From positions 186,001 to 250,000 of the forward strand of contig NZ_JBITGZ010000006.1 in NCBI RefSeq assembly GCF_044457565.1: 64,000 bases of DNA, read 5' to 3'. The stretch's first letter is position 1; every line of letters starts with the position of its first letter. The notes below the pieces were generated by a model. The model was not told the DNA's origin and made no database searches. It was given only the letters and a program-made list of their open reading frames with translations. This stretch comes from Kitasatospora sp044457565. GTDB lineage: Bacteria; Actinomycetota; Actinomycetes; Streptomycetales; Streptomycetaceae. The position numbers were made by a program, and so were the translations under genes. Positions 16,252-23,903 of this stretch are shown here, one piece after another.

Positions 16252-17220
16252 TCAGGCGGAGGCCTCGTCCAGCAGCTTCAGCTGCTCGGCCGTCAGGCGC
16301 AGTCCGGCGGCCGCGAGCAGCGGGGGCAGCTGCTCGACCGTACGGGCGCTCGCGATCGGGGCGACGACGGTCGGCCGGGTCGACAGCCAGGCCAGCGCGA
16401 CGGTGGCGAGCTCGACGCCGTGCTCGGCCGCGACGGTGTCCAGCGCGGCGAGCACCCGGGGGCCGCGCGGGTCATCGAGGTAGCGCCCGGCGCCCTGGGC
16501 GCGGGCGCTGCGCACCCCGTCCCCGCCCGGGCGGTACTTGCCGGTCAGGAACCCGGAGGCCAGCGCGAAGTACGGCACGCAGGAGAGGCCGTGCTCGGCC
16601 ACCACCTGCGCCGGCGGGCCCTCGTAGGTGGCGCGCGAGACCAGGTTGTAGTGCGGCTGGACGGCCACGTACTTCGCCAGGCCCTCGCGCTCGGAGCAGG
16701 CGAGCGCCTCGGCCAGCCGCTCCGCGCTGATGTTGGAGGCGGCTATCTCGCGGACCTTGCCCTCCTGCACCAGCTGGTCGAGGGCGCCGAGGAACTCCTC
16801 CACGGGCGTCCCGGTGTCGTCGCGGTGGGTGTAGAGCAGGTCGATGCGCTCGATGCCCAGGCGGCGCAGCGAGTCCTCGGTCGCGGACTTGATCGTGTCG
16901 GCGCGGAGCCCCGTCGCCTCGGGGTGGCTGCCGACCTTGGTGGCGACGACGATGTCGTCCCGGTTGCCGCGGCTGTGCAGCCAGTTGCCGACGATCGTCT
17001 CCGACTCGCCGCCGGTGTTGCCCGGCACCCAGGCCGAGTAGACGTCGGCGGTGTCGATGAAGTTGCCGCCGCCGGCGGCGTAGGCGTCGAGGACGGCGAA
17101 GGACTGCTCCTCGTCCGCCGTCCAGCCGAAGACGTTGCCGCCGAGGGAGAGCGGGGACACGGCGAGGTCGGAGGTGCCGAGCGTCACACGCCGGTGGGCG
17201 TCACTGTGGAATTCGGTCAT
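16252..17220 (-). CDS. Aldo/keto reductase
   Basis: A 322-residue NADPH-dependent oxidoreductase of the AKR superfamily (YajO/YhdN-like branch). Visible elements are LGTSDLAVSPLSLGGNVFGW at the N-terminus, the catalytic Asp/Tyr region NFIDTADVYSAW, the Lys strand IVVATKVG, YTHRDDTGTPVEEF and the cofactor-binding C-terminal strands (PTVVAPIASARTVEQL). The physiological substrate is not deducible. The ATG at 17220 is preferred because the family starts about eight residues before LGTSDLxVS. It is convergent with the SPFH gene and divergent from the small membrane protein at 17383. Confidence 0.9.
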   Translation of the reverse strand: MTEFHSDAHRRVTLGTSDLAVSPLSLGGNVFGWTADEEQSFAVLDAYAAGGGNFIDTADVYSAWVPGNTGGESETIVGNWLHSRGNRDDIVVATKVGSHPEATGLRADTIKSATEDSLRRLGIERIDLLYTHRDDTGTPVEEFLGALDQLVQEGKVREIAASNISAERLAEALACSEREGLAKYVAVQPHYNLVSRATYEGPPAQVVAEHGLSCVPYFALASGFLTGKYRPGGDGVRSARAQGAGRYLDDPRGPRVLAALDTVAAEHGVELATVALAWLSTRPTVVAPIASARTVEQLPPLLAAAGLRLTAEQLKLLDEASA

Positions 17221-17382
17221 GCCCGAAGTCAACCTGATGGGGCGTACGGCCATTCCGGTGACGGCGGCGTCCTCACGAGCCCGTCGTGCCGGTGTCGCAG
17301 TCGGGTGAGGGCGGGGTGTGGGTGGGATCCGACGGGGGTCCGGGGTGTCCTCGGGGCGGGCGGGTTCGTTAGAGTCCTCGCC

Positions 17383-17583
17383 ATGGCTGACAACGACTAC
17401 GACCCCGCCGGCAGCACCCAGATGTTCCGGGCGTTCGTCGAAGAGACCCCGGCCCAGCAGGCGCCCGGCTCCGTTTCCACCCACGGCAGCAGCCGCGGCG
17501 GCAACCGCACCGGCATGATCGCGGTGGTGGCCGTCGCCGTGGTGGCCGTGCTCGCCGCCGTCGTCTGGCTGGCGGTCAAGTAA
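17383..17583 (+). CDS. Small single-pass membrane protein (66 aa)
   Basis: A 66-residue protein: a polar acidic N-terminus (MADNDYDPAGSTQMFRAFVEETP), a Ser/Gly/Asn linker and one strongly hydrophobic C-terminal helix (MIAVVAVAVVAVLAAVVWLAV) ending in Lys. Such tail-anchored mini-proteins are common and conserved in streptomycetes, but I know no function. The start has no good ribosome site. A short spacing to an AT-richer stretch (TTAGAGT at about 17370) would fit a leaderless or near-leaderless message. Confidence 0.7.
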   Translation: MADNDYDPAGSTQMFRAFVEETPAQQAPGSVSTHGSSRGGNRTGMIAVVAVAVVAVLAAVVWLAVK

Positions 17584-17598
17584 CCCCCCCGTTCGGTC

Positions 17599-17641
17599 CG
17601 CCTGGCGGCAAGCCCTCGTTCAGCAGGGCTTTCGCCAGGCG
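17599..17641. terminator. Hairpin shared by the small membrane protein and the GH114 gene
   Basis: An outer stem CGCCTGGCG/CGCCAGGCG encloses an inner stem AAGCCCT/AGGGCTT. It begins 16 bases after the stop of the small membrane protein and covers the stop codon of the convergent GH114 gene, so it can end both transcripts. Confidence 0.7.
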
Positions 17642-18648
17642 TCCAGTTCAAGGCGCTTCTGCATCGAGCTGAGGCCCAGCGACTTGGCCTGCGCGCAGAA
17701 CTTCTCCGTGCCGACCTTGTACTCGACGTGCAGGACGGCCTTGCCCGCCTTGATGAACGGGCTCAGCTTGTCGCACTCGTTGAACTGGGCGCACTCCTCG
17801 TTCACCGCGAAGTCGAAGTCCCCGACCAGGGCCGGGATCTGGTCGAGGTCGTTCTTCAGTGCGACCGCCAGGCCGCGCTCGTGTGCGAGCGCGGCGAGCA
17901 TGCGGTTGTACTTCAGCTGGTCGTCACCGGTGAGCGGGAAGCCGGTGTCGTTGATGTACGCGTCGGTGGTGTCCGGCTCGACGCCGTCGAAGCCCTTGGC
18001 CTTGCACATGTCGAAGCGGGCGGCCATCACCGGGCGGAGCTTGTCCAGCTGCCTGATGTCGAGCCACTTCTCGCCGCGCCAGCCGTTGTCCTGGCCCTGG
18101 AGGGCCTTGGGGACGGCGCCGGCGTCGGGGCGGAAGTCCTCCGAGGAGCCGGCGTTGATGTAGCAGATCACCTTGCGGCCCTTGGCGTGCAGTGAGGCGA
18201 CCACCGAGGCGTCGTTCTCGAAGCCGTCGATGTCGTACACCGGGGCGTCCACCGACTCGTCGACCTTGCCGTCGAGCTGCCACTGCCAGGTGACGCCCGG
18301 CTTGGGCTGCCACACCGTGCCGGCGGGCGCCGGCGGGGCGGTGGTCCGCCCGGGCGGGGTCGTCGCGGTGCCGCCCGCAGTGGCGGTGCCGGACGGGGTG
18401 CCGGGGGCCGCCGTGGACGGGGTGCCGGACGGGCTCGCGGACGCCGTACCGGACGGGGTGTCGGACGGGGTGTCGGTCGGGGTGCCGGGCGCCGGGGTCT
18501 GCGGCGCGGTGGCGACCGGCGAGGCCGGGACGGACGCGTCGGCGGAGGCGTCATCGTCCTCGCTGCCCGAGCTGCTGCACGAGGTGGCCAGCAGGGCGGT
18601 GGTCAGGGCGATGGCGGCGGCCAGCAGCGGCCTGGAGCGGCGGGTCAC
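17620..18648 (-). CDS. GH114 family lipoprotein (endo-alpha-1,4-polygalactosaminidase, Ega3/PelA-like)
   Basis: A 342-residue lipoprotein: signal peptide with lipobox ending ATSC (Cys24), a Thr/Pro/Ser-rich stalk to about residue 110, then the GH114 TIM barrel. Visible motifs are WQWQLDGKVD, VYDIDGFEND, VICYINAGSSEDFRPDAG, WLDIRQ, GFDGVEPDTTDAY (Asp at the presumed catalytic strand), VALKNDLDQI and FAVNEECAQFNEC (acidic residue of the second catalytic strand). GH114 enzymes cleave alpha-1,4-linked galactosamine polymers (fungal Ega3; hydrolase domain of bacterial PelA). As the last gene of the polysaccharide locus it probably trims or clears the polymer at the cell surface. The GTG start at 18648 is weakly supported by GGAG ten bases upstream. 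Confidence 0.9.
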   Translation of the reverse strand: MTRRSRPLLAAAIALTTALLATSCSSSGSEDDDASADASVPASPVATAPQTPAPGTPTDTPSDTPSGTASASPSGTPSTAAPGTPSGTATAGGTATTPPGRTTAPPAPAGTVWQPKPGVTWQWQLDGKVDESVDAPVYDIDGFENDASVVASLHAKGRKVICYINAGSSEDFRPDAGAVPKALQGQDNGWRGEKWLDIRQLDKLRPVMAARFDMCKAKGFDGVEPDTTDAYINDTGFPLTGDDQLKYNRMLAALAHERGLAVALKNDLDQIPALVGDFDFAVNEECAQFNECDKLSPFIKAGKAVLHVEYKVGTEKFCAQAKSLGLSSMQKRLELDAWRKPC

Positions 18649-18769
18649 GGTGCTCGGACTCCGGATCTGGTCGGGGCTGGGGTACGGGTGCTGATGGGGC
18701 GGGCGGTGCCGGCCATGCGGTTGGGCAGGTGGTGCTGGTGGGGCGAGTGGCTCCGGTGGTGCCGGTGGA

Positions 18770-19468
18770 TCAGTGCTGCGGCTGGGCGGCCGACAGTCCG
18801 AACGGCAGGGTGGACCACGGGTTGTCCCCGGAACCCGGCACGGTGCAGCCGACCCCGGCCCGGCGGGCGGCGATCAGCGCCGCGGCCTCCTGGGCCTGCT
18901 CGGCGGGCACGTCGTAGACCAGGTGGCAGAAGCGTGCCGCCGCGTGCCGGCCCGTCCAGAGCGGCAGGGTGGACGCGAGGTACGTCTGCCAGTCTCCCTC
19001 GAAGGTGACCAGCAGGTCGGCCAGGCCGACCTCGGCGTAGCCGGGGTCGGGGTGGTCGCCGTGCCCGAAGACGACGGTGGCGCAGCCGGCCGCGCGGGCG
19101 GCGGTGGCCAGCCGGCGGTAGTGCGCCAGCGCGCCGGGGTGGGTGGCGACCTGGTCGAAGTAGACGCCGTCGATGCCGTGCCGCTGCCGGTACGTCAGCA
19201 GCTCCGCCACCACGGTGGCGTGCGGCCGGCGGCCGTAGTCGGTGTCGGCGTAGCCGAGCAGGCTCAGGCCCGCGGCGCGCAGTTCCTCGGCCGCCTCCGC
19301 GAAGACGTTGTCGGGGGTGTCCCCGGGGCCGTCCGCGAGGTTGAGCACGACGGCCGCGATCCGGGTGGGGCCGGCGGCGGCGACCGCCCGCCAGGCCGCC
19401 GGGTCCACCGCGGGGTGGACGTACAGCGGCACCAGCAGGCGGCCGTCGGTGGTGGTTCCGGCCGTCAT
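18770..19468 (-). CDS. Spherulin-4 family protein (Sph3/GH135-like)
   Basis: A 232-residue TIM-barrel protein of the spherulation-specific family 4. It shows VPLYVHPAVDPAAW, VLNLADGPGD, LLGYADTDYGRRP, IDGVYFDQ (residues 100-106) and LLVTFEGDW (Glu157). The fungal member Sph3 hydrolyses galactosaminogalactan and is needed for its synthesis. Family members usually have an Asp-Glu pair where this protein has Asp105-Gln106, so one carboxylate may be missing. No signal peptide or membrane helix is visible, so unlike Sph3 it may act in the cytoplasm or be exported by another route. Its start overlaps the stop of the preceding SDR gene by four bases (ATGA), showing translational coupling. Confidence 0.85.
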   Translation of the reverse strand: MTAGTTTDGRLLVPLYVHPAVDPAAWRAVAAAGPTRIAAVVLNLADGPGDTPDNVFAEAAEELRAAGLSLLGYADTDYGRRPHATVVAELLTYRQRHGIDGVYFDQVATHPGALAHYRRLATAARAAGCATVVFGHGDHPDPGYAEVGLADLLVTFEGDWQTYLASTLPLWTGRHAAARFCHLVYDVPAEQAQEAAALIAARRAGVGCTVPGSGDNPWSTLPFGLSAAQPQH

Positions 19469-20385
19469 GCGACGCCCGAGGTGGCGGGCGCCGGGGCGGC
19501 GTCCGGTTCCAGGCTGAGCCAGAGGTCGCGCAGGGTGTCGGCGAGCGGGGTCCGCGGCTGCCACCCCAACGCGGTGGCGGCAGCCGTGATGTCGGCCTGC
19601 TGCCAGGAGACGGCGGCGGACCGCTCGGAGCCCGCGCCGCTCTCGTCGATCCGCCCGGTGAAGCCGGCGGCGGCGGCCAGCCCGTCCGCGATGGCGCGCA
19701 CCGGCTGGGCCTTGCCGCTGGCCAGGTTGAGCACCCGGGGCAGCGGTCCGCCGGCGGTGACGGCCAGGCCGACGGCCAGGGCGATGTCCCGGGCGTCGAC
19801 GAAGTCGCGGTACGCGGAGAGGTCGCCGACCTCCACCACGCCCTCGGGCCCGACCCGGCGCAGCTCGGCGGCGAGCCGGCCGGGCAGCGAGCCGGCCGGC
19901 GAGCCGGGGCCGACCGGGTTGAACACCCGCAGGACCACGGCGTCCAGCGGCGATCCGGCCACCGCGAGGCTGCCGGCCAGCTTGGTGGCGCCGTACACCC
20001 CGACCGGGCGGGCGTCCGCCGACTCCGTCAGCGAGCTGCCCGGCTCGCACACGCCGTACTCGCCGGCCGAGCCGATGTGCACCAGTCGCGCCTGCGGGGC
20101 GCCCTCCCGGAGCGCCTCGCAGAGCACGGCCGGGCCGCGGGCGTTGACCTCGGCGAGCTTGACGGCGCTGCCGGCCACCGCGCCGGCGAAGTTGACCACC
20201 GCGTCGACCGCGAGCGCGGCCAGTTCGCCGGCCAGCGTGGACGCGTCGGCCGTCGCCAGGTCGACCCGCAGGTCGTGGGCGGGTCGGCGGCCTCCGGTGA
20301 GCACCACGGCGGCGGGCAGTGCGCGGAGCACGTCGGCGGCGTGGCGGCCGAGGAAGCCGTCCGCGCCGAGCAGCAGGACTCTCAC
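19465..20385 (-). CDS. NAD(P)-dependent SDR, sugar-nucleotide epimerase/4-ketoreductase type
   Basis: A 306-residue extended SDR: Rossmann motif GADGFLGRH (7-15), substrate strand HIGSAGEYG, catalytic YGATK and a substrate domain (RDFVDARDIALAVGLAV). It is closest in layout to RmlD/GMER-like sugar-nucleotide ketoreductases and epimerases. Placed after a LegB-like 4,6-dehydratase and a nucleotidyltransferase, a plausible role is to reduce or epimerise the 4-keto sugar nucleotide made by that dehydratase; this is inference. It overlaps its neighbours by four bases on both sides (GTGA with the nucleotidyltransferase, ATGA with the spherulin gene), so the three genes are translated as a block. 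Confidence 0.82.
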   Translation of the reverse strand: MRVLLLGADGFLGRHAADVLRALPAAVVLTGGRRPAHDLRVDLATADASTLAGELAALAVDAVVNFAGAVAGSAVKLAEVNARGPAVLCEALREGAPQARLVHIGSAGEYGVCEPGSSLTESADARPVGVYGATKLAGSLAVAGSPLDAVVLRVFNPVGPGSPAGSLPGRLAAELRRVGPEGVVEVGDLSAYRDFVDARDIALAVGLAVTAGGPLPRVLNLASGKAQPVRAIADGLAAAAGFTGRIDESGAGSERSAAVSWQQADITAAATALGWQPRTPLADTLRDLWLSLEPDAAPAPATSGVA

Positions 20386-21242
20386 GCGGCCCGCCCGTCG
20401 GCGGCGTCCGGCTCGCCCTCGCCGCGGTCGGCGGCGGGCGTGGCGTCCGCACCGGCCGTGGCGTCCGCCGCGGCGCGGGGCGCGCCGAGCGGCTGGGCCG
20501 GGCCGGGCACGGCGTGCAGGCCCTCGGCGATCTCGAACGGCAGCAGCAGCTTGCGGTTGAGCGCGAACTCGGCGTTCGCCCGGTCGTAGTCGTCGGGGCG
20601 GCCGATGTCGAGCCAGTAGCCGTTGAACTCGTACGCGGACGGCGGGGTCTGCGCGGCCAGCAGGTCGAGCACCAGCTCGTCGAAGCCGAGCGGCAGGCCG
20701 GGGGTGTACTTGGCGAGGGTGGAGCGCGAGACGCCGTACACGCCCATCGAGACGCGGTAGTCGATGCTCGGCTTCTCCTGGAAGCCGGTGATGCTGCTGC
20801 CCTCGGTGGTCAGCACGCCGAAGTCGATCTTGACCTGGCGGGCGTAGGTGGCGATGGTCAGCGGCGCACCGGACTCCTCGTGGTGCTTGAGCACCCCGGC
20901 GAAGTCCAGGTCGGTCAGGATGTCGCCGTTCATCACCAGGAAGTGCTCGGGCAGCCGGTCCTGCATGGTGAGCAGCGGGCCCATGGTGCCGAGCGGGCTG
21001 TCCTCGACGGCGTAGCCGACGCGCAGCCCCCACTGCGAGCCGTTGCCGACGTAGGCCCGGATGATGTGGCCGAGGTGGCCGATGGCCAGGGTGACGGTCT
21101 TGAAGCCCGCCGAGGCGAGCTGGCGCATCACGATCTCCAGGATCGCGTGCTGGTCGCCGATCGGGACGAGCGGCTTGGGCAGGGCGGTGGTGTACGGGCG
21201 AAGACGAACGCCCTTGCCGCCGGCCAGGATCACTGCGTGCAT
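20382..21242 (-). CDS. Sugar-1-phosphate nucleotidyltransferase
   Basis: A 286-residue NDP-sugar pyrophosphorylase. The N-terminal signature ILAGGKGVRLRPYTTALPKPLVPIG binds the nucleotide; FLVMNGDILTDLDF carries the metal-binding Asp; GFQEKPSIDYRVSMGVYGV and FNGYWLDIGRPDDYDRAN are typical of RmlA/GlmU/RfbF-like enzymes. The last 40 residues are a disordered Ala/Gly/Asp tail. It would make the activated sugar (UDP-, dTDP- or GDP-linked; not decidable from sequence) used by the adjacent SDRs and the glycosyltransferase. It sits 54 bases after the LegB-like gene and overlaps the next SDR gene by four bases. Confidence 0.88.
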   Translation of the reverse strand: MHAVILAGGKGVRLRPYTTALPKPLVPIGDQHAILEIVMRQLASAGFKTVTLAIGHLGHIIRAYVGNGSQWGLRVGYAVEDSPLGTMGPLLTMQDRLPEHFLVMNGDILTDLDFAGVLKHHEESGAPLTIATYARQVKIDFGVLTTEGSSITGFQEKPSIDYRVSMGVYGVSRSTLAKYTPGLPLGFDELVLDLLAAQTPPSAYEFNGYWLDIGRPDDYDRANAEFALNRKLLLPFEIAEGLHAVPGPAQPLGAPRAAADATAGADATPAADRGEGEPDAADGRAA

Positions 21243-21296
21243 GGTGGTTCCCCCACGGAAGACGATGCCTGAGTGCTGCGGGACGGGGTAGGACGG

Positions 21297-22289
21297 TCAG
21301 ACGTTGTACAGGTCGGTCTTGTAGCGGGCCAGGTTCGCCGGGTCGCGGAAGAACTCGATGGTCTGCTCCAGGCCCTCCTCCAGGGAGTGCCCGGGCGCCC
21401 AGCCGGTGGCGGTGCGCAGCTTGGTGGCGTCGGCGACCAGACGCATCACCTCGGAGTTGGTCGGGCGGATGCGCTGCTCGTCCTCCTTGACGGTGACGTC
21501 CACGCCCATCAGCTTGCCGACCAGGGTGACCAGGTCGCCGACCGAGATCTCGCCGCCGGTGCCGGCGTTGAAGGTCTGGCCGACCACCGTCTCGGCGGGC
21601 GCGGTGCCGACCGTGCGGAACGCGGCCGCGGTGTCCTTGACGAAGGTGAAGTCGCGGGTGGGCCGCAGGTCGCCGAGGGTGATGGTGGTCTCGCCTGCGG
21701 CGAGCTGGGCGATCACGGTCGGGATGACGGCCCGCATCGACTGGCGCGGCCCGAAGGTGTTGAACGGGCGCAGCGTCACGACCGGCGTCTCGAAGCTCGC
21801 GTGGTAGCTGTCGGCGAGGCGGTCGCCGCCGGCCTTGGAGGCGGCGTACGGCGACTGGGTGTTGATCGGGTGGTCCTCCGAGATCGGCACGGTCTGCGCG
21901 GTGCCGTAGGTCTCGCTGGTGGAGGTGTGCACCAGGCGCGGGATGTCCAGGTGGCGCACGGCCTCCAGCACGTTGAGGGTGCCGGTGACGTTGGTCTCGA
22001 TGTACGAGTGCGGAGCCCGGTAGGAGTACGGGATCGCGATCAGGGCGGCCAGGTGGTAGACCGCCTCGGTGCCCTTGACCAGGCCGTTGACCGAGCCTGG
22101 GTCGCGGACATCGCCGAGGACGATCTCGACGGAGTCGAGCACGTCCTTGTCCAGGGTCTCCAGCCATCCGAAGGACGAGAAGGAGTTGTACTGGACCATG
22201 GCACGGACCTGGTGGCCGTCGGCGACCAGGGTCTCGACGAGGTGGGAACCGATGAAGCCTTCGGCTCCGGTGACGGCGACGCTGCTCAT
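21297..22289 (-). CDS. LegB-like NDP-hexosamine 4,6-dehydratase (extended SDR)
   Basis: A 330-residue protein: Rossmann motif VTGAEGFIGSH, then YNSFSSFGWLETL, GDVRDPGSV, HLAALIAIPYSYRAPHSYIETN, HTSTSETYGTA (Ser125-Glu126 at the dehydratase position), SPYAASK (Tyr148, Lys152), RPFNTFGPRQSMRAVIPT and DEQRIRPTNSEV. These runs resemble LegB-type 4,6-dehydratases from legionaminic-acid pathways more than UDP-glucose 4-epimerases. It would convert a nucleotide-linked (N-acetyl)glucosamine into the 4-keto-6-deoxy sugar. The fungal GAG cluster instead uses the 4-epimerase Uge3, so the polymer here may contain a 6-deoxy or otherwise modified amino sugar. The ATG at 22289 lacks a strong ribosome site. 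Confidence 0.85.
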   Translation of the reverse strand: MSSVAVTGAEGFIGSHLVETLVADGHQVRAMVQYNSFSSFGWLETLDKDVLDSVEIVLGDVRDPGSVNGLVKGTEAVYHLAALIAIPYSYRAPHSYIETNVTGTLNVLEAVRHLDIPRLVHTSTSETYGTAQTVPISEDHPINTQSPYAASKAGGDRLADSYHASFETPVVTLRPFNTFGPRQSMRAVIPTVIAQLAAGETTITLGDLRPTRDFTFVKDTAAAFRTVGTAPAETVVGQTFNAGTGGEISVGDLVTLVGKLMGVDVTVKEDEQRIRPTNSEVMRLVADATKLRTATGWAPGHSLEEGLEQTIEFFRDPANLARYKTDLYNV

Positions 22290-22342
22290 GAAGGGTGATT
22301 CGCTTTCTGGTGAGGAGACAGGACGGGTGAGCCTGTGGTGAC

Positions 22343-23863
22343 TCAGCGGTGCTTGGTGGTGCGGCCGAGGACGGGCCCGGCGATGGAGGTGAGGACTAGG
22401 GCGGCCGCCCCGCAGCCGATCAGCTGCAGGGTGGTCGGGTCGACGCCGGCCAGCAGACCGGCGCTCTCGGCGACGGCGGTGGCCAGGCAGATCAGTGCGG
22501 TGCTGCGGCTGAGCCCGAAGGCGTTCAGGAGCAGCGCCAGCCAGAGCGCGCCGCCGAGCAGCAGCAGGGAGCCGAGCCCGGCGATGCCGAGGGTGGGAGC
22601 GCCGGGCCAGAGCAGGGTCGCTCCGGCGTCCAGGGCGGCCACCGTGGTGAGGTAGCTGAGCAGGCAGCCGAGCAGCACGCCGCCGGTGCGGCGGGTGAAC
22701 TGGCCGGGCGTGTGGCTGGTGCGCAGGGCGGCGACGGCCAGGCTCCGGTAGCGGAACAGCAGCCACTCGGCCAGCCCGAGACTGAGCGTCAGCGCGACCA
22801 TCGCCGGGCCGGTCGGGCTGGCGGTGGAGCCGGGCGGCACCCCGACGCCGACGGCCTGGTGGATCGTCGTGCCGAGACCGGCGATCAGGGTGAGCGTGCC
22901 GACGGCCAGCCCGAACAGCGCGTGCGGCACCTCGGGGGACACCGGCAGCCGCAGCGGGGCGGCCTCCTGCGGGGTGCGCAGGCAGCGGATCGCCTCGCGG
23001 GCGGCCAGAGCGGTGGCGAGCGCGACGGTGGCCAGCAGCACCACGGTGCGGACGATCTGCGGTACGTCCACGGCGAGTACCACGCCCGCGCCGACGGCCG
23101 ACGGTGCGAGTGCGAGCAGCAGCGACCGCTCCCGGCCGAGCACCAGCAGCACGGTCGCGGCGCCGAGGTAGCCGGATTGCCCGGCCGCGAAGCACAGCGC
23201 GCCGAGTGGCCCGCCCACCACGTAGCCGGCGGTCGCCGCCACCAGCGCACCGGCGGGCGCGCCGATGGCCAGGCAGCGCCCGGCCTCCCGCCGCCGGCCG
23301 CGGCCGAGGAGGGAGTAGGAGCGGTGGGCGAGCGCCTGGTTCCAGGACCAGCTGACCAGGGTGGCGACGGAGAGCGCGACCATCCCCGACGGGAGGCCGA
23401 AGCGCATCCGGTCGGCCGCGAAGAGGTTGGCGCCGAGCAGGTAGCCCAGGCCCGGCAGGGCGAAGACCAGCCCGCGCAGCAGGCAGCGCCACGGGTCGGC
23501 CCGCCAGGGGTTGGCGAACTCCGCGCTCGGCCCCGGGTAGCGGCGGTCGATCCGGGCGAACAGCTCCTCGGCGAGGGTGAAGGAGTCCGGCCGTCCGTAG
23601 AGCAGCGCGGCCTGCTCGTCCGTCAGGCCGTCGGACTCCAGGAAGGCCGCGATCTCGTACGGGTGCACGGCGTCGGCGCAGATGTCGGCGAGCCGGTCGG
23701 CGAGTTCGTCGAGCGGGTCGGGCGAGACCTCCGGGGTCTCGTCCTGCGGCGGGCCGGGCAGGACGGGGCGCCGGCGCTGGCGCGGCAGGGTGCGCAGCGC
23801 CATCGTCTGCTCGGCCCAGTCGGTCCCGGCCTCGTCCGGTACCAGGCGCAGCGGGCCGCTCAT
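22343..23863 (-). CDS. 12-TM membrane protein with cytoplasmic N-terminal domain (possible polymer flippase)
   Basis: A 506-residue protein that I do not assign to a named family. Residues 1 to about 135 are soluble and helical (DPLDELADRLADICADAVHPYEIAAFLESDGLTDEQAALLYGRPDSF). Then about twelve hydrophobic segments follow, among them LLRGLVFALPGLGYLLGANLF, PAMVALTLSLGLAEWLLFRYRSL and GIAGLGSLLLLGGALWLALLLNAFG. Pel loci carry PelG, a 12-TM MOP-superfamily protein next to PelF. The same position and helix count make this a candidate transporter for the polymer. I see no diagnostic PelG motif, so this is inference from context. It lies 40 bases after the PelF gene, on the same strand. Confidence 0.8.
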   Translation of the reverse strand: MSGPLRLVPDEAGTDWAEQTMALRTLPRQRRRPVLPGPPQDETPEVSPDPLDELADRLADICADAVHPYEIAAFLESDGLTDEQAALLYGRPDSFTLAEELFARIDRRYPGPSAEFANPWRADPWRCLLRGLVFALPGLGYLLGANLFAADRMRFGLPSGMVALSVATLVSWSWNQALAHRSYSLLGRGRRREAGRCLAIGAPAGALVAATAGYVVGGPLGALCFAAGQSGYLGAATVLLVLGRERSLLLALAPSAVGAGVVLAVDVPQIVRTVVLLATVALATALAAREAIRCLRTPQEAAPLRLPVSPEVPHALFGLAVGTLTLIAGLGTTIHQAVGVGVPPGSTASPTGPAMVALTLSLGLAEWLLFRYRSLAVAALRTSHTPGQFTRRTGGVLLGCLLSYLTTVAALDAGATLLWPGAPTLGIAGLGSLLLLGGALWLALLLNAFGLSRSTALICLATAVAESAGLLAGVDPTTLQLIGCGAAALVLTSIAGPVLGRTTKHR

Positions 23864-23903
23864 GCGCCCACCTCGCGACGCCCGCGCCCGTTCGTCCGGC
23901 TGC

